Assembly: GCA_902729315.2 (NCBI GenBank)
Contig: LR746269.1
Coordinates: 5,859,501 to 5,923,500 of the forward strand
From: Spirodela intermedia
Taxonomy: Eukaryota > Streptophyta > Magnoliopsida > Alismatales > Araceae
Length of the DNA: 64,000 nucleotides
Direction of reading: 5' to 3'
Positions 12,411 to 24,953 of the stretch are shown one piece after another; position 1 is the first letter of the stretch; each line of letters starts with the position of its first letter. Position numbers and translations under genes: made by a program. Below the pieces are notes generated by a model. The model saw only the letters and a program-made list of their open reading frames with translations. It searched no databases and was not told the DNA's origin.

Positions 12411-15400
12411 ATGGCGACAAGCGTGACCAATGTATACCTCCAAGTGGTTGATGATGTGATCAGCAAGGTCCGCGAGGAATTCCTCAGTTTCGGCGTCGGG
12501 GACAACATCCTCAACGAGCTTCAAGGGGTAACCCTCGTTCTGAGAACTTTCATCGTCGTAGATTTCTAGGTTTATCTCTCGACCTAATTCTTTTGTTCGT
12601 GGCCTTTTCTGTGAAGAATTTCTGGCACGGAACTTGTTGGAACTTATTTTCCTAAAAAAAATTATAATTTTTTCTTATTTTTGTGTTTTACTTTATTTTG
12701 AGAATTTCAGCTTTGGGAGATGAAAATGGTGCATTGTGGGGCAATAAGCGGTAACACAGAAAGGCCTCCCGCTCCGAAGAATGCTGCTGTCGTCACCCCT
12801 GTCCACGATCTGAATGTCCCCTACGAAGGATCACTGGAGGAGTATGAGACTCCGACGGCTGAGATGCTATTTCCACCTGTAATCCTATCAGTCGACCTTA
12901 CTTCCGTCACCCCTTCTTTTAGGTCTATCCTCGAATGATTTATTCTTTTTGTTTTATTAGTAACCTTTTGCTGTCCAATTCTGTCCGCAGACGCCTATGC
13001 AGACTCCTATCCCAACTCCTTTGCCACTAACATCAGAGAATCTGATGTACCAAACTCCCACCCCAGGTGACTTTGCATCTACCGATGACACTAATGAAAT
13101 CGAGATGAAAGTTGGGAGGCCTAGCCCATACATGGTATCTTATAAATTGCTTGTATCAAGGGTCATTTATCAGTGTCATTTCGTACTTCTATCCTGTCCA
13201 TTGTCAAGCTATCATTGAATTCGTATATTCTGTTTCTCTTCGGCAGTCACCTTCACCTTGGATGAACCCGAGACAACTGGGAGTTGATGTGAATGTTGGT
13301 AAGCACAGTAAAGCTGGTGCATTAACACTATTGCTTTAAAGATGATGTTGATAAACTCTGTTGTATCTCTTTCTTTGTCCTTGACTTTTATTCATCAGCT
13401 TATGATGAAGGAAGGGATGATGTCAACAGGGGAGCTTCTAATCAGCGTAGTACACAGGTACCTTAATTTCATGGCCATGTATTTATATTTTGCTTTCCCT
13501 TCACGAAATTAGAGTTTTCTCATGGAAGATGGATCCAAAGTAGTTTTTTGATCTTTTAGGTAAACGGGGAGAAGAATATTCACTTGCTTGCATTTAAGCC
13601 CTGCAGTCTACCTATACACTTTTCTGTATTTTGACGCCACATTTTTCATAAATACTTCCATGTATTAAAACACTGCACTGTTGAAATGAAATTCAGATGC
13701 CATAGTTTTGAAGTTCACACATTTGATTCCAACTTTGCCAGTATCGTCTTGCTTTTTACTTTATGATGGCATTCCCTTATTTGACCAATCATGGTTGGCC
13801 ATATGCCTATTTTTTTACCTTATCACAAAGGAAACGACTTTGATTTTCGGAACGCATTGAGCTATCTTTCATGGAATTGGATGTCCTTGGATGACTAGTT
13901 GCAAGATACTGGAAAAATCTGTCTGCTTTCACCATTTATCTTCAATCTAGCTGGGTTACACATGTTTTTTTTGAATCTCATGGATGAGGTTTTCCCCTCA
14001 TTGTTGTTTCGCCTTTCCTTTTGGGCTGCCTGGGTAAAAGAGTGAGAAAAATGGAATAGGTTGATTCTATTTCCTGATCTTCACAAGTTCATGTCTGCCA
14101 CCTGAAGATTGCATTGTCATAGCTGATATCCAGGATGGATCCCAGTTGTACTACTCGAGGACCTTCCTTATATGTGCAAGTTTTGATATTCTGGTCTGGC
14201 AACCGGGGAAAAGATAGGGGAGATTCAAGTATGGAAAAGTTGGAGGGTCAAACTGGGAGAGGATTATGACGAACCTTGTAGGTCCTTTGCACTTGGAGAG
14301 GGGTTCGTCAAGTTTCAAATCCCTAAATTTAAGAAATCTTTTGACATGCTGGAATGGGCTGTATTTTCATTGATTGGATATGGTTTTAGATCATGGACTC
14401 TGTTCTTGTGAGTTCTTGGGGTCTACCTTGTATTTTAGATTACCTTAGATTTGTTGAACAAAGTGTCCTACATAATACTTCCACTTTAACAAGTTGTATA
14501 TTCCTCGTCATTGAATTTTGCTAACATGAATATATGCACGTTTTCAAAAGGAAAGGTTTTTTATATGAGTAGACATATTCCTCGATAGATATTCCTTATT
14601 GGCATATTTAATTTCATTTATTCAATATTTACTATGGTCCATCGGAAAAGTTTGTTGAGTGCCCTGCATTTGTTTGTCCATGGTGTCTAATCGCCAAGAA
14701 ACCCTTAGTGATGGTGACTAATGATTCTTTGATGACAGAAACGAGCAGTACAAAGTAGAGACCTTTTTTTGTTAATGATAACAGAACCCGATTATTCCCT
14801 GTGCACTGTCAGGGTCGCTCGCAGGTTGCCTGAAAACCGACGTTCCCCTTTTTTTGGGCACAAACGAGATAACTTGAATGAGAGAAGCAACCTCTGTCAA
14901 AAATCTACACATGTTTTTGGATTAGATTTTTGGTTCTATGTTTTAGCAATTCTTCATTTCTATTTAACTTCGACCCTGTGTCTGTTTGTCAGTACTTTTC
15001 CTGAAGATGTCCAGATTTTCATTTAGGGTTCCATTTTCTAATTCTCAATTTCCTGTCCTAATTTTTCTGCCCTACAATTGTTTCTGTCATCAATGATGGT
15101 CCCTGAATTTTACTTTCAAAAGGAAACTTTTGTTTTCATGAAAATTTATGCATTAAAATAATTTTATAGATAACTTTTGGTTTGCTACTGGCAGTATCTA
15201 CTTGTTGGTCAAGACCAAAATGGTTCTTTTCATTACAGTTGGGTTCAACTTATGATTGTCTTAATATTCGGTTCAAAATGTTCAGGATTTTCTGACGACA
15301 AGTTCTGGCAAACGCAAACGAGATGATAATGCGTCGAGATTCCCCCCAGGAGGAAGATATATTCCCCAGCAAGATGGAACTTGTGATGTTGGAATTGAAA

Positions 15401-17325
15401 TACTTTTTCCAGAGGTACTCCCACTTTTGTGTTTTTAAAATTGAATCGGTAGTCATATCTGCACGCAGATGGTCATTACGGAATCTAATAATGGTAGAGT
15501 ATCGTTCTTCTCACCTAATGTAGTAAGAACTACAATTTTCGCATCGTACTTCAAACTTTAAATCTGCATTACAAGGGTATGAGCTAAAAGGCTTTGATAT
15601 TTGAATATATTTGATGACAGAGAGGCAATGTTAATGACACAGTTTTTCTGAATTAGTTACAATATGAATTAGCTCAAACGGACTCAATTTTGGATTGTGC
15701 GAATCTAAAAAGCACAATATGAATCAATTCAAACGGACTCAGTTGTAAAAAATAATCCACTCTTTCTTGACAGAATGTTAACCCGGAACTTTTTATTTAC
15801 TCATGTGCTTGACTTATTTTAGTGGACATCGTCTTTTATTTAGCCATGTACAGTGATCCTGGTATTATTAGAATGCTTGTTAAAATGACCTTGAAAACCA
15901 TAATCACTCCTGGCACTAGAATGGTTGGTCAATGAAATAGGTTAGGAGGAGAGCTTCACCTGGGGATTCATCTGTTTTTTAGTCTACCTTGGAAGAGTAT
16001 CAGGATGTCTCATAATGCTGCGATGGTAGGAAACTGTGAAAACTTTTTTATTTGACTCTGCTATACTGATTTATTGTTTATTGCCCTTAGTAGTAGTTTG
16101 GTCATAGACTGTGGAGACAGATGCTCTTTGCGCAGTTTTCCTGATTGAAATTGAGGTTTTGTACTTTCATTGGCGGAAAGAATTAGCAATGCATATGAAA
16201 TGGGGAGGTAAAGTAGGTGCTGCAAAAATTGGGTGAAGGATGAAATGTATAGGTTATCCTAATAAAAGTATGCATTTTAAATTATGAAGGTTTTTTGAAA
16301 CAAACAGATTTATTTTCCTATTACTATAGAATTTTTATTACGTATTTCTTATATGTTTTCAGGACTTTCTTTCTGTCATATATCCGGGAAGAAATAAAAG
16401 AAAATAAGAATGTCTGGGTAGTTAATCTTTCATATAAGTTTGAATAATTTCTTTAAGTTTATAGATTTGTTGGTTTTTGGGGGGCCAAAGTCCTAAAAAA
16501 TCTCTGCAGGTTCTCTTGTTTTTATTTTATTTTATATTTCCCACTTAGGGATCACACTTTTCGGCCATTTTTATCATTTCCTGTCATGCTTGCCGGGTAT
16601 TCCCCACAAAATCCCATTTATTTTGAAAACATTTTTTTTCTGAGAAGTATATATCCTACTGCCATTGTTATTTGCACTGTTGCAGTTTTGAAATTCTCCT
16701 TTAATTTGGAAACAAATCGTCAACACCATCAGCATGTTTTTTACAATGAGATGCCACGAATCCACGGCCACTCGTTTCTTTTGCTTCAGGGAAGTGAGAT
16801 GGGACATCCAGTAACTAGGGATGGCTCAAAAACGGCAACATCCGGAGCATTATCTTTTCAACGTCCTGGTCTTTCTTCTGAGCTTCCACAGCTGGATGGA
16901 ATGGACGGTGACGAACCTCCTCTGAATGAGGATGATGATCTGGACGATCCTGAGCAAGAGGAGGAAGAACTGAACACAGAGCATCTGGTCCTGGCACAGT
17001 TTGATAAGGTGATCTGGTTTCATCCTTTGTTCCTCGTTCAGTTGACTTAACCTAAGACTTCCGTTTGACCTCCTGCCTTCATTGTTTTCTAGGTGACGCG
17101 GGCGAAAAACAAGTGGAAGTGTACGCTCAAGGACGGAATCATGCATATAAACAGTAAAGACGTTCTCTTTAACAAGGTGAACCTCGCGAGTGCTCTTGAT
17201 TCCCTGTGATCCCTGTTGGCAGATCAGAAACTTACTGCATCATATGTTGCGCTTCAAGCCTTTTGAGAACCAGATGAGGATATCATCCCGGGCCACAATA
17301 ATTTACTGAGATTATAATAATAATA

Positions 17326-17361
<36 letters not shown>

Positions 17362-17693
17362 TGGGGGGGGCAATTTTCTTTAACCCATATCTTATTTTTT
17401 GTCTCCATTTTTTACCATTTTATGGTTCGCATTGCCACATACTTTTGCCTTTCAATTTGGTTGGTTCATCGTCTGCCCTGGGCATTTCATGGCTGTCGAT
17501 TCTCTAGAGGCCTAGAACTGTTGTTTGGATTCATGGCTGGATGATGCTCCCTGGGTTTCAGTCGGATCTTGGTGCTCTTCCACCTTGCTTTTCTCTCCAT
17601 CTGAGACCTTCTTCGCACCTCTTGACCATTTCTGGCTACCGGGTGACATTCCTGGCGTTGGTTTTTCAGGCATCCGGGGAATTCGAGTTCTGA
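12411..17693 (+). CDS. TFIIA-L: Transcription factor IIA large (alpha/beta) subunit
   Basis: Nine exons (12411-12527, 12711-12878, 12991-13134, 13247-13298, 13399-13457, 15286-15414, 16790-17008, 17093-17176, 17670-17693) total 996 nt for 331 residues. Residues 1-50 (VYLQVVDDVISKVREEF, ELQGLWEMKM) form the helical bundle that pairs with TFIIA-gamma. The middle is a Pro/Thr-rich variable linker. An acidic stretch (NEDDDLDDPEQEEEE) precedes the C-terminal beta-barrel half (VTRAKNKWKCTLKDGIMH), which binds TBP-TATA. The precursor is normally cleaved into alpha and beta chains. Reading through after exon 8 gives a non-family tail, but splicing at the GTGAAC donor to a 24-nt exon at 17670 restores the universal GEFEF ending. 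Introns 5 and 6 are 1.8 and 1.4 kb and AT-rich. The end of exon 6 (15414) is the least certain junction. Confidence 0.93.
15655..15760. repeat. Short tandem duplication in TFIIA-L intron
   Basis: Two similar copies beginning ACAATATGAAT and sharing CAAACGGACTCA lie about 55 bp apart within the sixth intron. No function is suggested. Confidence 0.6.
17311..17361. repeat. (AAT/ATT)n microsatellite in TFIIA-L terminal intron
   Basis: ATAATA repeats switch into a run of about a dozen ATT units, followed by a G run. It lies inside the 493-nt last intron, upstream of the 24-nt terminal exon. Confidence 0.9.
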
Positions 17694-17882
17694 TTCTGGC
17701 GCTTGGTCCGGCTCTCTCGGTGGCTACATCTTCAAGCGAGCAGGCCTGCGGCTGGAACTGCTCCCTCCTGAACTGTTGTTTGATTCCGTCGGGGTTTATA
17801 GCTTTTAAAAGAAAATTCATGGAGTTGGTGTACAGAAGAAAAGATATCCTTTAGGATCCTTTGCCTTTATTGGGGATATTTT

Positions 17883-17931
<49 letters not shown>

Positions 17932-18645
17932 TTGCTGCTACGCTGCTGGAGGGTCCCGGGTACTACAACACAAGAATTACTGGGCCGCTTTTTGTGTGCT
18001 TGGGCCTCAGAATGAAAAAGAAAACGGCCCCGGTAAATTGGGCTCAGTGCTTCTCATTTGGGCCTATCGAACTTTATTAATTACCCGTAATCCCTATGTT
18101 AACAGGATGCGAGTTGATCATTTGTAGAGGTGATTAGTCTTTACCTAATTTAAAAGAGAATTGGCATACCCTTTAATTATTAATTAAACTATGATAAATG
18201 CTAAACACTCCCAACTAATCTGAGGGGTATCCTAGAAACACTCCTAGATCCATCATGGCTTTAGGAGTTCAACCAGATTAGCATTTAGTCAACCCTTTTT
18301 AAGCTCACAACTGTAGGTCAACCCCAAGTATTACAGGTACGTAATTAAAAACCAAGAATACATGGTCTAAACAAGTTATAGCACTAAGAATTAGGGAGAT
18401 GTCCGTCTTTAACATTGAAGACTGATGAACGCTTGGCGGCACAATGTTGACATGTTGTGTGGTACAGTGTCTAAAAGTAGGTATGGTTCCATTCAGACCC
18501 GCGACACCGCATCTAGGGAGGGTGTCCTCCGTTGTGTAGGTATGGTTCCAGTCTGCCGCTCTGGATCAGCTGTCGTCAGCTGCGAAAAATACCCACTGAG
18601 TCAGTAGTTTAGCTCGAACGAGCGATTCGTGTTGGGTGGGGCTCT

Positions 18646-18688
<43 letters not shown>

Positions 18689-19081
18689 AGCGTTCCTTCG
18701 AAACGCAGGCAAGGAACGGAGGAGGAGACATGCCAGCCCACCTGACGGACCTACTACTACTGCGACAAGTCCGGCGGCTAGTCTGAGTCTCTTCCATCGT
18801 TGACGGTGGTTAGCGAACGGGCGGAAACGAGTCAGAGCTGTGGCGTGGAAGTCTTCTTCATGGTTCCGCCTCTCCTCCTTCCTCCCATTTTCCGGCTCCG
18901 CCCGGTTTGTTAAGGCGGGAGACCTCTTCCCATCCACCGACGCCTGGTAGGTCTAACCAGAGCAAGGCCTTCGCCGTCCAAAAATATTCACGGACTTGCA
19001 AGCTAAGACGGGAGGCCTCGTCATGGGGAGTGAACACGACGAGGGCTTCACCAACTTACCCGACTACTCCCCGCTCGACTG
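17694..19081. other. Intergenic between TFIIA-L and laccase
   Basis: No gene recognised. (CT)n arrays sit at about 17886-17928 and 18651-18685. A direct repeat of about 15 bp (GTAGGTATGGTTCCA) occurs near 18478 and 18536. The stretch 18120-18440 is AT-rich with no recognisable content. Confidence 0.6.
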
Positions 19082-19089
19082 TATAAATA
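19082..19089 (+). promoter_or_regulatory. TATA box of laccase gene
   Basis: A TATAAATA match about 100 bp upstream of the laccase ATG, in a GC-rich context. The spacing fits a short 5' leader. Confidence 0.6.
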
Positions 19090-19183
19090 CGGCGGACCTC
19101 GAGCTCTCCTCATCCCTGCCATCTCGCCTGGCCCATCCATCTTCCCCTGTTCCAAAGAAAAGGCAGAGAGAGAGAGAGGTGAG

Positions 19184-19568
19184 ATGGGTGCCTCTCTTCT
19201 TCTTCCCTCGTGGCTCCTCGTCGGTGCCCTCATCCTCGCACTGGTCGCGTCTCTCCCAACTCGAGGACTCGCCCATCCTCAGCGCACCAGCATAACCAGG
19301 CGCTACATTTTCAACGTAGACCCCCTTTAGGCCCCCATTGTTAGTGCACTCTCTGGAAGGAACGAGTCATCGTCTTCTTACCGTCTAAGCTGACCCTCCG
19401 CAGGTTAACCTGACCAACGTGACCCGGCTGTGCCACCGGAAGAGCATCGTCACCGTCAACGGCCAGTTCCCCGGCCCTCCCATCGTCGCAAGGGAGGGCG
19501 ACCGCCTCCTCGTCAAGGTCATCAACCATTCCCCCTACAACTTGACCTTGCACTGGTACAAACCCCCC

Positions 19569-19603
<35 letters not shown>

Positions 19604-21413
19604 TCGGCGGCGCGCCGGGGATGGGTTGGCAGGCACGGGTTAAGACAGCTGAGGAACGGCTGGGCCGATGGGCCGGCGTACATCACTCAGTGCCCGATCC
19701 GGCCGGGGCAGAGCTACGTGTACAACTTCACCGTGGCCGGTCAGAGGGGAACGCTGTGGTGGCACGCCCACGCCTCCTGGCTCAGGGCAACCATCTACGG
19801 CGCCATCGTCATCCTCCCCAAGCTCGGCACCCCCTACCCCTTCCCCAAGCCCCACAGAGAAGTCCCCCTCATCCTCGGTATTGGGCCTTTCTCAGAAAGT
19901 TAAAGTAGCAACCACATTATTGGGCCGTTGTGACTTGGATTTATGGGCTGGATCGGTGCAGGAGAGTGGTGGAATGCTGACCCGGAATCCATCATCAGCC
20001 AGGCCTTGCGGACGGGGGGTGGCCCAAATGTGTCCGACGCGTACACCATTAATGGGCTCCCTGGCCCACTATACAACTGCTCCGCTAAAGGTGGGCCTTT
20101 TGTCCGACCACCAGGGAACCGAGTCGGGGAATCGTTCCCAGAAAAACGCTCACAGACGCCCCTCCCCTCTGTGACTCGGCCGTGGTTGCAGACGTCTTCA
20201 GGATGAAGGTGAGGCCCGGGAGGACGTACCTGCTCCGCCTGGTCAACGCTGCGCTCAATGAGGACCTCTTCTTCGCTGTCGCCGGCCACAACCTCACCGT
20301 GGTGGAAGCCGACGCGGTCTACGTGAAGCCCTTCGTCACCGAAACCCTAATGATCACCCCGGGGCAGACCACCAACGTCCTCCTCCACACGAGACCCGCC
20401 TTCCCCAATGCCACCTTCCTCATCGCTGCCGGCCCCTACGTCACCGGCGCCGGCACCTTCGACGGCTCCGTCACCGCCGGCCTGCTCCAATACTTGCCGC
20501 CGCCGCCGCCGCCGGGCTCCTCTTCTTCCCCCGTCATCCCCATCAAGAAACTCCGGCTCTTCAAGCCGTCCCTGCCCTCGTTCAACGACACCTCCTTCGT
20601 TACCGCATTCAACTCCCGCTTCCGCAGCCTCAGAAGCTCCGAGTTCCAGTCGAACAAGGTGCCGCTGACAGTGGACAGGCACTTCTTCTTCACGGTCGGC
20701 CTCGGCACGGCGCCGTGCCCCGCCAACCGGACCTGCCAGGGGCCCAACGGCGCCAAGTTCGCCGCCGCCGTCAACAACATATCCTTCATCCTGCCGGCCA
20801 CGGCGCTGCTGCAGGCCCACTTCACCGGCAACGGCAGGTTGAAAGGGGTCTACGATGGCGACTTCCCCAGCCGTCCCCTCGTCCCCTTCAACTACACCGG
20901 CCCGCCGCCGAAGAACACGCTCGTGAGCGCCGCCACCAAGGTGGTGGAGCTCCCCTTCAACACCAGCGTAGAGCTGGTCATGCAGGACACCAGCATCCTC
21001 AGCGCGGAGAGCCACCCGCTCCACCTCCATGGATTCAACTTCTTCGTGGTGGGGCAGGGCTTCGGGAACTTCGACCCCAACAAGGACCCCGCCGACTACA
21101 ACCTCGTTGACCCGGTGGAGAGGAACACCGTCAGCGTCCCCGCCGGCGGCTGGCTCGCCGTCCGCTTCCTCGCCGACAACCCCGGTGAGCGCCACCGCTA
21201 CTTCTGTGTATCTTCAACAAACGCGATAACAACGCAGAGGGAAGCCACAGATCATGAGACAGCTTGCCTTTCTTCCTCGCAGGCGTCTGGTTCATGCACT
21301 GTCACCTGGAGGTTCACACCAGCTGGGGACTGAGGATGGCGTGGACGGTGAAGGACGGACCTCTCCCCGGCCAGAAGCTCCTCCCTCCGCCGCCTGACCT
21401 CCCAAAATGCTGA
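19184..21413 (+). CDS. Laccase (secreted multicopper oxidase)
   Basis: Six exons (19184-19315, 19404-19555, 19633-19877, 19962-20090, 20192-21184, 21283-21413) total 1650 nt for 549 residues, a normal plant laccase length and intron pattern. A signal peptide (about residues 1-30, Leu/Val/Ala-rich) directs secretion to the apoplast. Copper ligands are intact: HWHG at 94-97, HAH at 139-141, HPLHLHG starting at 450 and [12 protein letters not shown] at 512-523. The residue in the axial type-1 copper position is Leu, typical of plant laccases. The enzyme oxidises phenolics such as monolignols while reducing O2 to water; this clade's substrate cannot be read from sequence. Numerous NxT/S sites (NLT, NVT, NFT, NAT) suggest N-glycosylation. 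The large fifth exon is very GC-rich and encodes a six-proline run. A TATA box lies about 100 bp upstream. Confidence 0.96.
19570..19601. repeat. (CT)n forming most of laccase intron 2
   Basis: CT array within the 77-nt intron 19556-19632. It makes up a large part of the intron and may contribute to the polypyrimidine tract before the acceptor at 19632. Confidence 0.85.
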
Positions 21414-21606
21414 GTCTCCGACGCCCCGTCGGGTTCCTCCCAAAAGGGGAGACGCTCCTTCTACAATTACCGGGCTCTCATCGCCTTCTGCTCCTCACAG
21501 AAGAACTTCTCCCGTGGGGATGTTACCGTCGTTCCTCGCTGACAGACGAAGATCAAACATATGCGTTGACCTTCTATCTTCCCACAGTCGATTCCAATTT
21601 AATCTG

Positions 21607-21648
<42 letters not shown>

Positions 21649-21997
21649 GGCTGGAGTTGACCACGAAGGAGCGGAGCCGCTGTCTCTACTCTCTCCGCGT
21701 AGTTATTCACCGTTGTTTTTTTAAGTTGGGGGCGAGAAAAGGAATTGGGCTGCCGTGGAAGCACGGCCGCCACTCCGAGAACGAACGGATCCGGCAAATC
21801 CCATCCATTCGTGGCCCAGAAATCTCTCCTCTCGCTCATCGCCAGCGTCCAGAGTCGGACGGCGCCGGCCGTCGCCAGCCCGCGTCTCCGCAAACACCAC
21901 AATCACTGGATAAGGCTGCGGGGAGGGAGAGAGGAAGAGCGAAGGGAGTTGTACAGTGGAGGAGAGAGATAGAGGGAAGTGGAAGAGAAGGGGCGAA
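21414..21997. other. Laccase 3' region and OHP1 promoter
   Basis: Both neighbours are on the plus strand. A (CT)n array lies at 21610-21643; the last 50 bases are GA-rich and probably belong to the OHP1 leader. No gene seen. Confidence 0.55.
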
Positions 21998-22535
21998 ATG
22001 GCAACCGTAGCAGCAGTCACTTCCTCCTCGCTGCTCCGTGGCCCGTCCGTGAGCCGTGATATCAGCCGCAGCTCCGGCCAATTGGGCCATCGCCGGAAGG
22101 CAAGGTCCCTCACCGTCCGGGCGGCCAAGCTCCCTGCCGGAGTAAGTTCTCCCGAACCCTAATTGCAGATGCAAACTGTCGTCTTCTCCACCCCCGTCAT
22201 GGGGATGGAGAGGAGGAGGAAGATTCTGAAATGGATTCTCAGGTGGAGATGCCAAAGGTTGAGCCGAAGCTGACGGTGGCCTTTTGGGGCTTCACCACGA
22301 CGGCGGAGATCTGGAACTCCAGGGCTTGCATGATCGGCCTCATCGGGACCTTCATCGCGGAGCTGGTGGGTTCCTCTCCTCCACACTCTTCCTTCTCCTC
22401 GGCGGGCGCCATTAGCTTCTCCTCCGGGTTTCTGATGCTTCCGAGTTCCGGCGGCGTTTCTCACAGATCTTGCACAGAGGGATCCTGACTTTGATCGGGG
22501 TGGAGGTTGGGAAAGGCTTGAATCTCCCACTCTGA
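21998..22535 (+). CDS. OHP1: One-helix protein 1, LHC-like thylakoid protein
   Basis: Three exons (21998-22141, 22243-22365, 22467-22535) total 336 nt for 111 residues. A Ser/Arg-rich transit peptide of about 45 residues ends near VRAAKLPAG. The mature part has the single chlorophyll-binding helix with E70-x-x-N73-x-R75 in AEIWNSRACMIGLIGTFIAEL, then LIGVEVGKGLNLPL, matching Arabidopsis OHP1 almost residue for residue. OHP1 is an Lhc-superfamily protein descended from cyanobacterial high-light-induced proteins; with OHP2 and HCF244 it forms a complex that inserts and protects newly made photosystem II reaction-centre D1. The short length is normal. It is convergent with the J-protein gene, with about 520 bp between the stops. 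Confidence 0.96.
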
Positions 22536-22783
22536 ATGACATTTGCGGGTTCCAGTCTCGACCTCCACTTCCAGAACGTCATGTCTCGATGGCCAGCCAT
22601 GGAAGAACCTCACCGCAGCCTCTCTCTCTCTCTCTCTCTGTCTATTTTTTTTCCAATTTGCTTGATCTCTAATTGGTATTCCAAAGCAAATCGATCCGTA
22701 CTGCTAGCGATCGTCTGTCAAGGAAAATTCATCAAAACTGGGAATTCTGAACTGGGAATCCTCGCCCTCTTCGTTGGCCTGAA

Positions 22784-22832
<49 letters not shown>

Positions 22833-23055
22833 GAGAGGGCCAGCACAGAAAAGAGTACACGCGCGCAAATAATTTTCTTCCAATGGTAAACTGTATAATA
22901 CCATCTGAGTGTCCACAAAAATAATGTGAGCACAGAAGAAGGAGCTTCTATGGAGTACTGAATGAATTCCCTCTGAATAATCATCTCAAAAGATCCTCTC
23001 CCACATTTCGTGAGCACCAAGATGAGCAGCAATCTCCCTTCTCTTCTTCTGCTTT
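22536..23055. other. Convergent 3' regions of OHP1 and J-protein gene
   Basis: Holds the 3' UTRs of two convergent genes. A (CT)n lies at about 22620-22640 and a long (GA)n at 22786-22829. No coding signal. Confidence 0.6.
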
Positions 23056-24953
23056 CTACAAACCCAGCTCCTTCTTCAGTCGAGACAGGGCAGCTTCGAT
23101 CTCGTCGATGTTCTCTTCGATGCTGCTCTGAGCATCTTCTCCAGGCTTCTGAGCTCCAGGCCTCTGAGATTGGTCTCTGAAAGAAGAACCCTCCATCCCG
23201 CCATCCTCTGCAGCCGGGTCCAAATCGCTGATGCTGAGCTCCTTCTCCAAGAACTCCACAAACTCTTCGCCAATGTCCTGCGATCGAAGGGCCGAAGTAA
23301 AGCATGTGAAATGAAAAAAAAAAAAAAAGCGAGTGACAGCTGCGAGGAGCCTTCCAGTTGATCTTCAGAATCTTAGGGTGGGTAGAACAGGGCTCACCGC
23401 CAGTTCCTCCCAAAGGCTCTTCGGCTTCTCTTGCGATCTCGCAGAAGCCTCCCAATTCTCATACTCTGTCTGAAGATCTCGAAAGAAATCCCCTGCATAA
23501 TATCCGGCAGAAGATCAACATCAGTATCAGATGCAGTGTTTCGTAGAGAAAATCGTCTTCTTCAACTGCGCGATTCATGTCCTAGGCTCTGATATTTTTG
23601 CCTCGATCATACCGGAATGACAAATCTACCTATTGTTATTTGAGCATCTCTCAAAAAATCACCTGCATGGTAGACGGGTGGATCAGATCTTCAGCTCGAT
23701 ATTAATCCAGCAATAATCTGAGCAGCTTTTTTTTTTTTCATATTTAATGGAAAGTTCATCGTGGATTGCGAGTTCATTTCTGTCTCAGATTTTAAGTTTA
23801 TCTCAGCCACATCCGTGGTCAATATTCTGCGATCGCGATTGAGAAAGAGAAAATATTAACAAAGTGATCGTACTACGGTAGTCCGAGGTCAAACCGATGG
23901 AGGTCGAAATAAGAACGCCAAATAGAGGAAGAATAAATGACAACTAAATCAGAAATCAGAAATCAGAAGTCATCATACCAAAGCCATAGAATTCTTCTGC
24001 TTCTTCAGGCTTCCGGTTCCAGTTCTTCCCGAACGTCGAACCAGCATAGTCTGATTTGCTCCCTCCGAAATTAGTTCTGAACTGGGAATCTGAGTTGATC
24101 AAGGAGTTGTACGCATGCTTGATCCTCATGAACTTCTCCTGAGCATTAGCCTATTCAGAAGCAAGGATGGGGACGCGGATCTTAGAGGAAGCAGAGAAGT
24201 CACTACAACTCAAGTATAGTTTTCTAATCAGCCAGTGGAGCCTATCTCCCCAATATCACCCCAGAGACATCCAAACTCTAAGGCAAGATTCGAACTAGAT
24301 GCTGTCAGATCGAAGGTGACTATAACAGCTCCTGAGGATGAATCCCCCTTCGGTTTCATTGGACTATTCCCTTCGGAGGAATCCTAAATTTAGGTCAACA
24401 TGCTTAACACATCACAGGACCTAAAGACTTCCGAGCGAGCAGATTTTCACATGAGTGAGCAAGGATACATGCTCTGAATTCGGACTCAGATCCATAGTAT
24501 TCCTCGAAAAATCAATCCAGAGTGACCAAAGAGGAAGAATAGCAGAGCTGCTATGGGGCAATTCAGTCGGGTAAGGCACAGTGGGATCACCTCTTTGTTG
24601 ACGTCCGGATGGAATTTTAGGGCGAGCTTCCGGTAAGCCCTCTTGATCTCCTGCGGGGTCGCCGACGACGGCACCCCGAGAACCTCATAAGGCGATTCCC
24701 TCCGGCTCGCGCGGAGGCCATGGCCACGCCTTCTCCTCTTCTTCGCCCCCCCCACGCCGAAGCCTCTCAAGGCTCGCAGCGGCACACATGGAGAAGCGAG
24801 AAGTGAAGGGGATGGTTGCCGCTCACATTTGCAGGCATCTGGTCGATGGTGGCGGTGGCGGAGCAAGTAGAATCGGCTGTGGTGGCGGCGACTGGGCAGA
24901 GGAGGGGGAGCAGAGAGCGGGAGAGGAGGGGAATTCAGAGAGATCCCCGTCAT
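23056..24953 (-). CDS. Plastid-targeted J-domain (DnaJ/HSP40) protein
   Basis: Four exons (24953-24591, 24150-23979, 23492-23398, 23277-23056) total 852 nt for 283 residues. The N-terminal ~80 residues are Ser/Pro/Arg-rich with no acidic character, consistent with a chloroplast transit peptide. The J domain starts at SPYEVLGV (88) and has the catalytic HPD at 115-117, which stimulates HSP70 ATPase; exon 2 completes helix III/IV ([15 protein letters not shown]). There is no Gly/Phe region or zinc-finger domain, so it is a type C J-protein, probably a co-chaperone for stromal HSP70. The C-terminal part is acidic with a short coiled-coil ending ([15 protein letters not shown]). Arabidopsis At5g59610 (DJC73) is a plausible relative, not confirmed. 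The open frame extends upstream to a GTG at 24995, but the first ATG is at 24953. Confidence 0.9.

Noticed and set aside
20347-21195. 282-codon minus-strand open frame opposite the laccase large exon
   Set aside because: Antisense shadow of a GC-rich exon; the sense strand has all laccase copper motifs and the antisense product is low-complexity Gly/Glu/Val.
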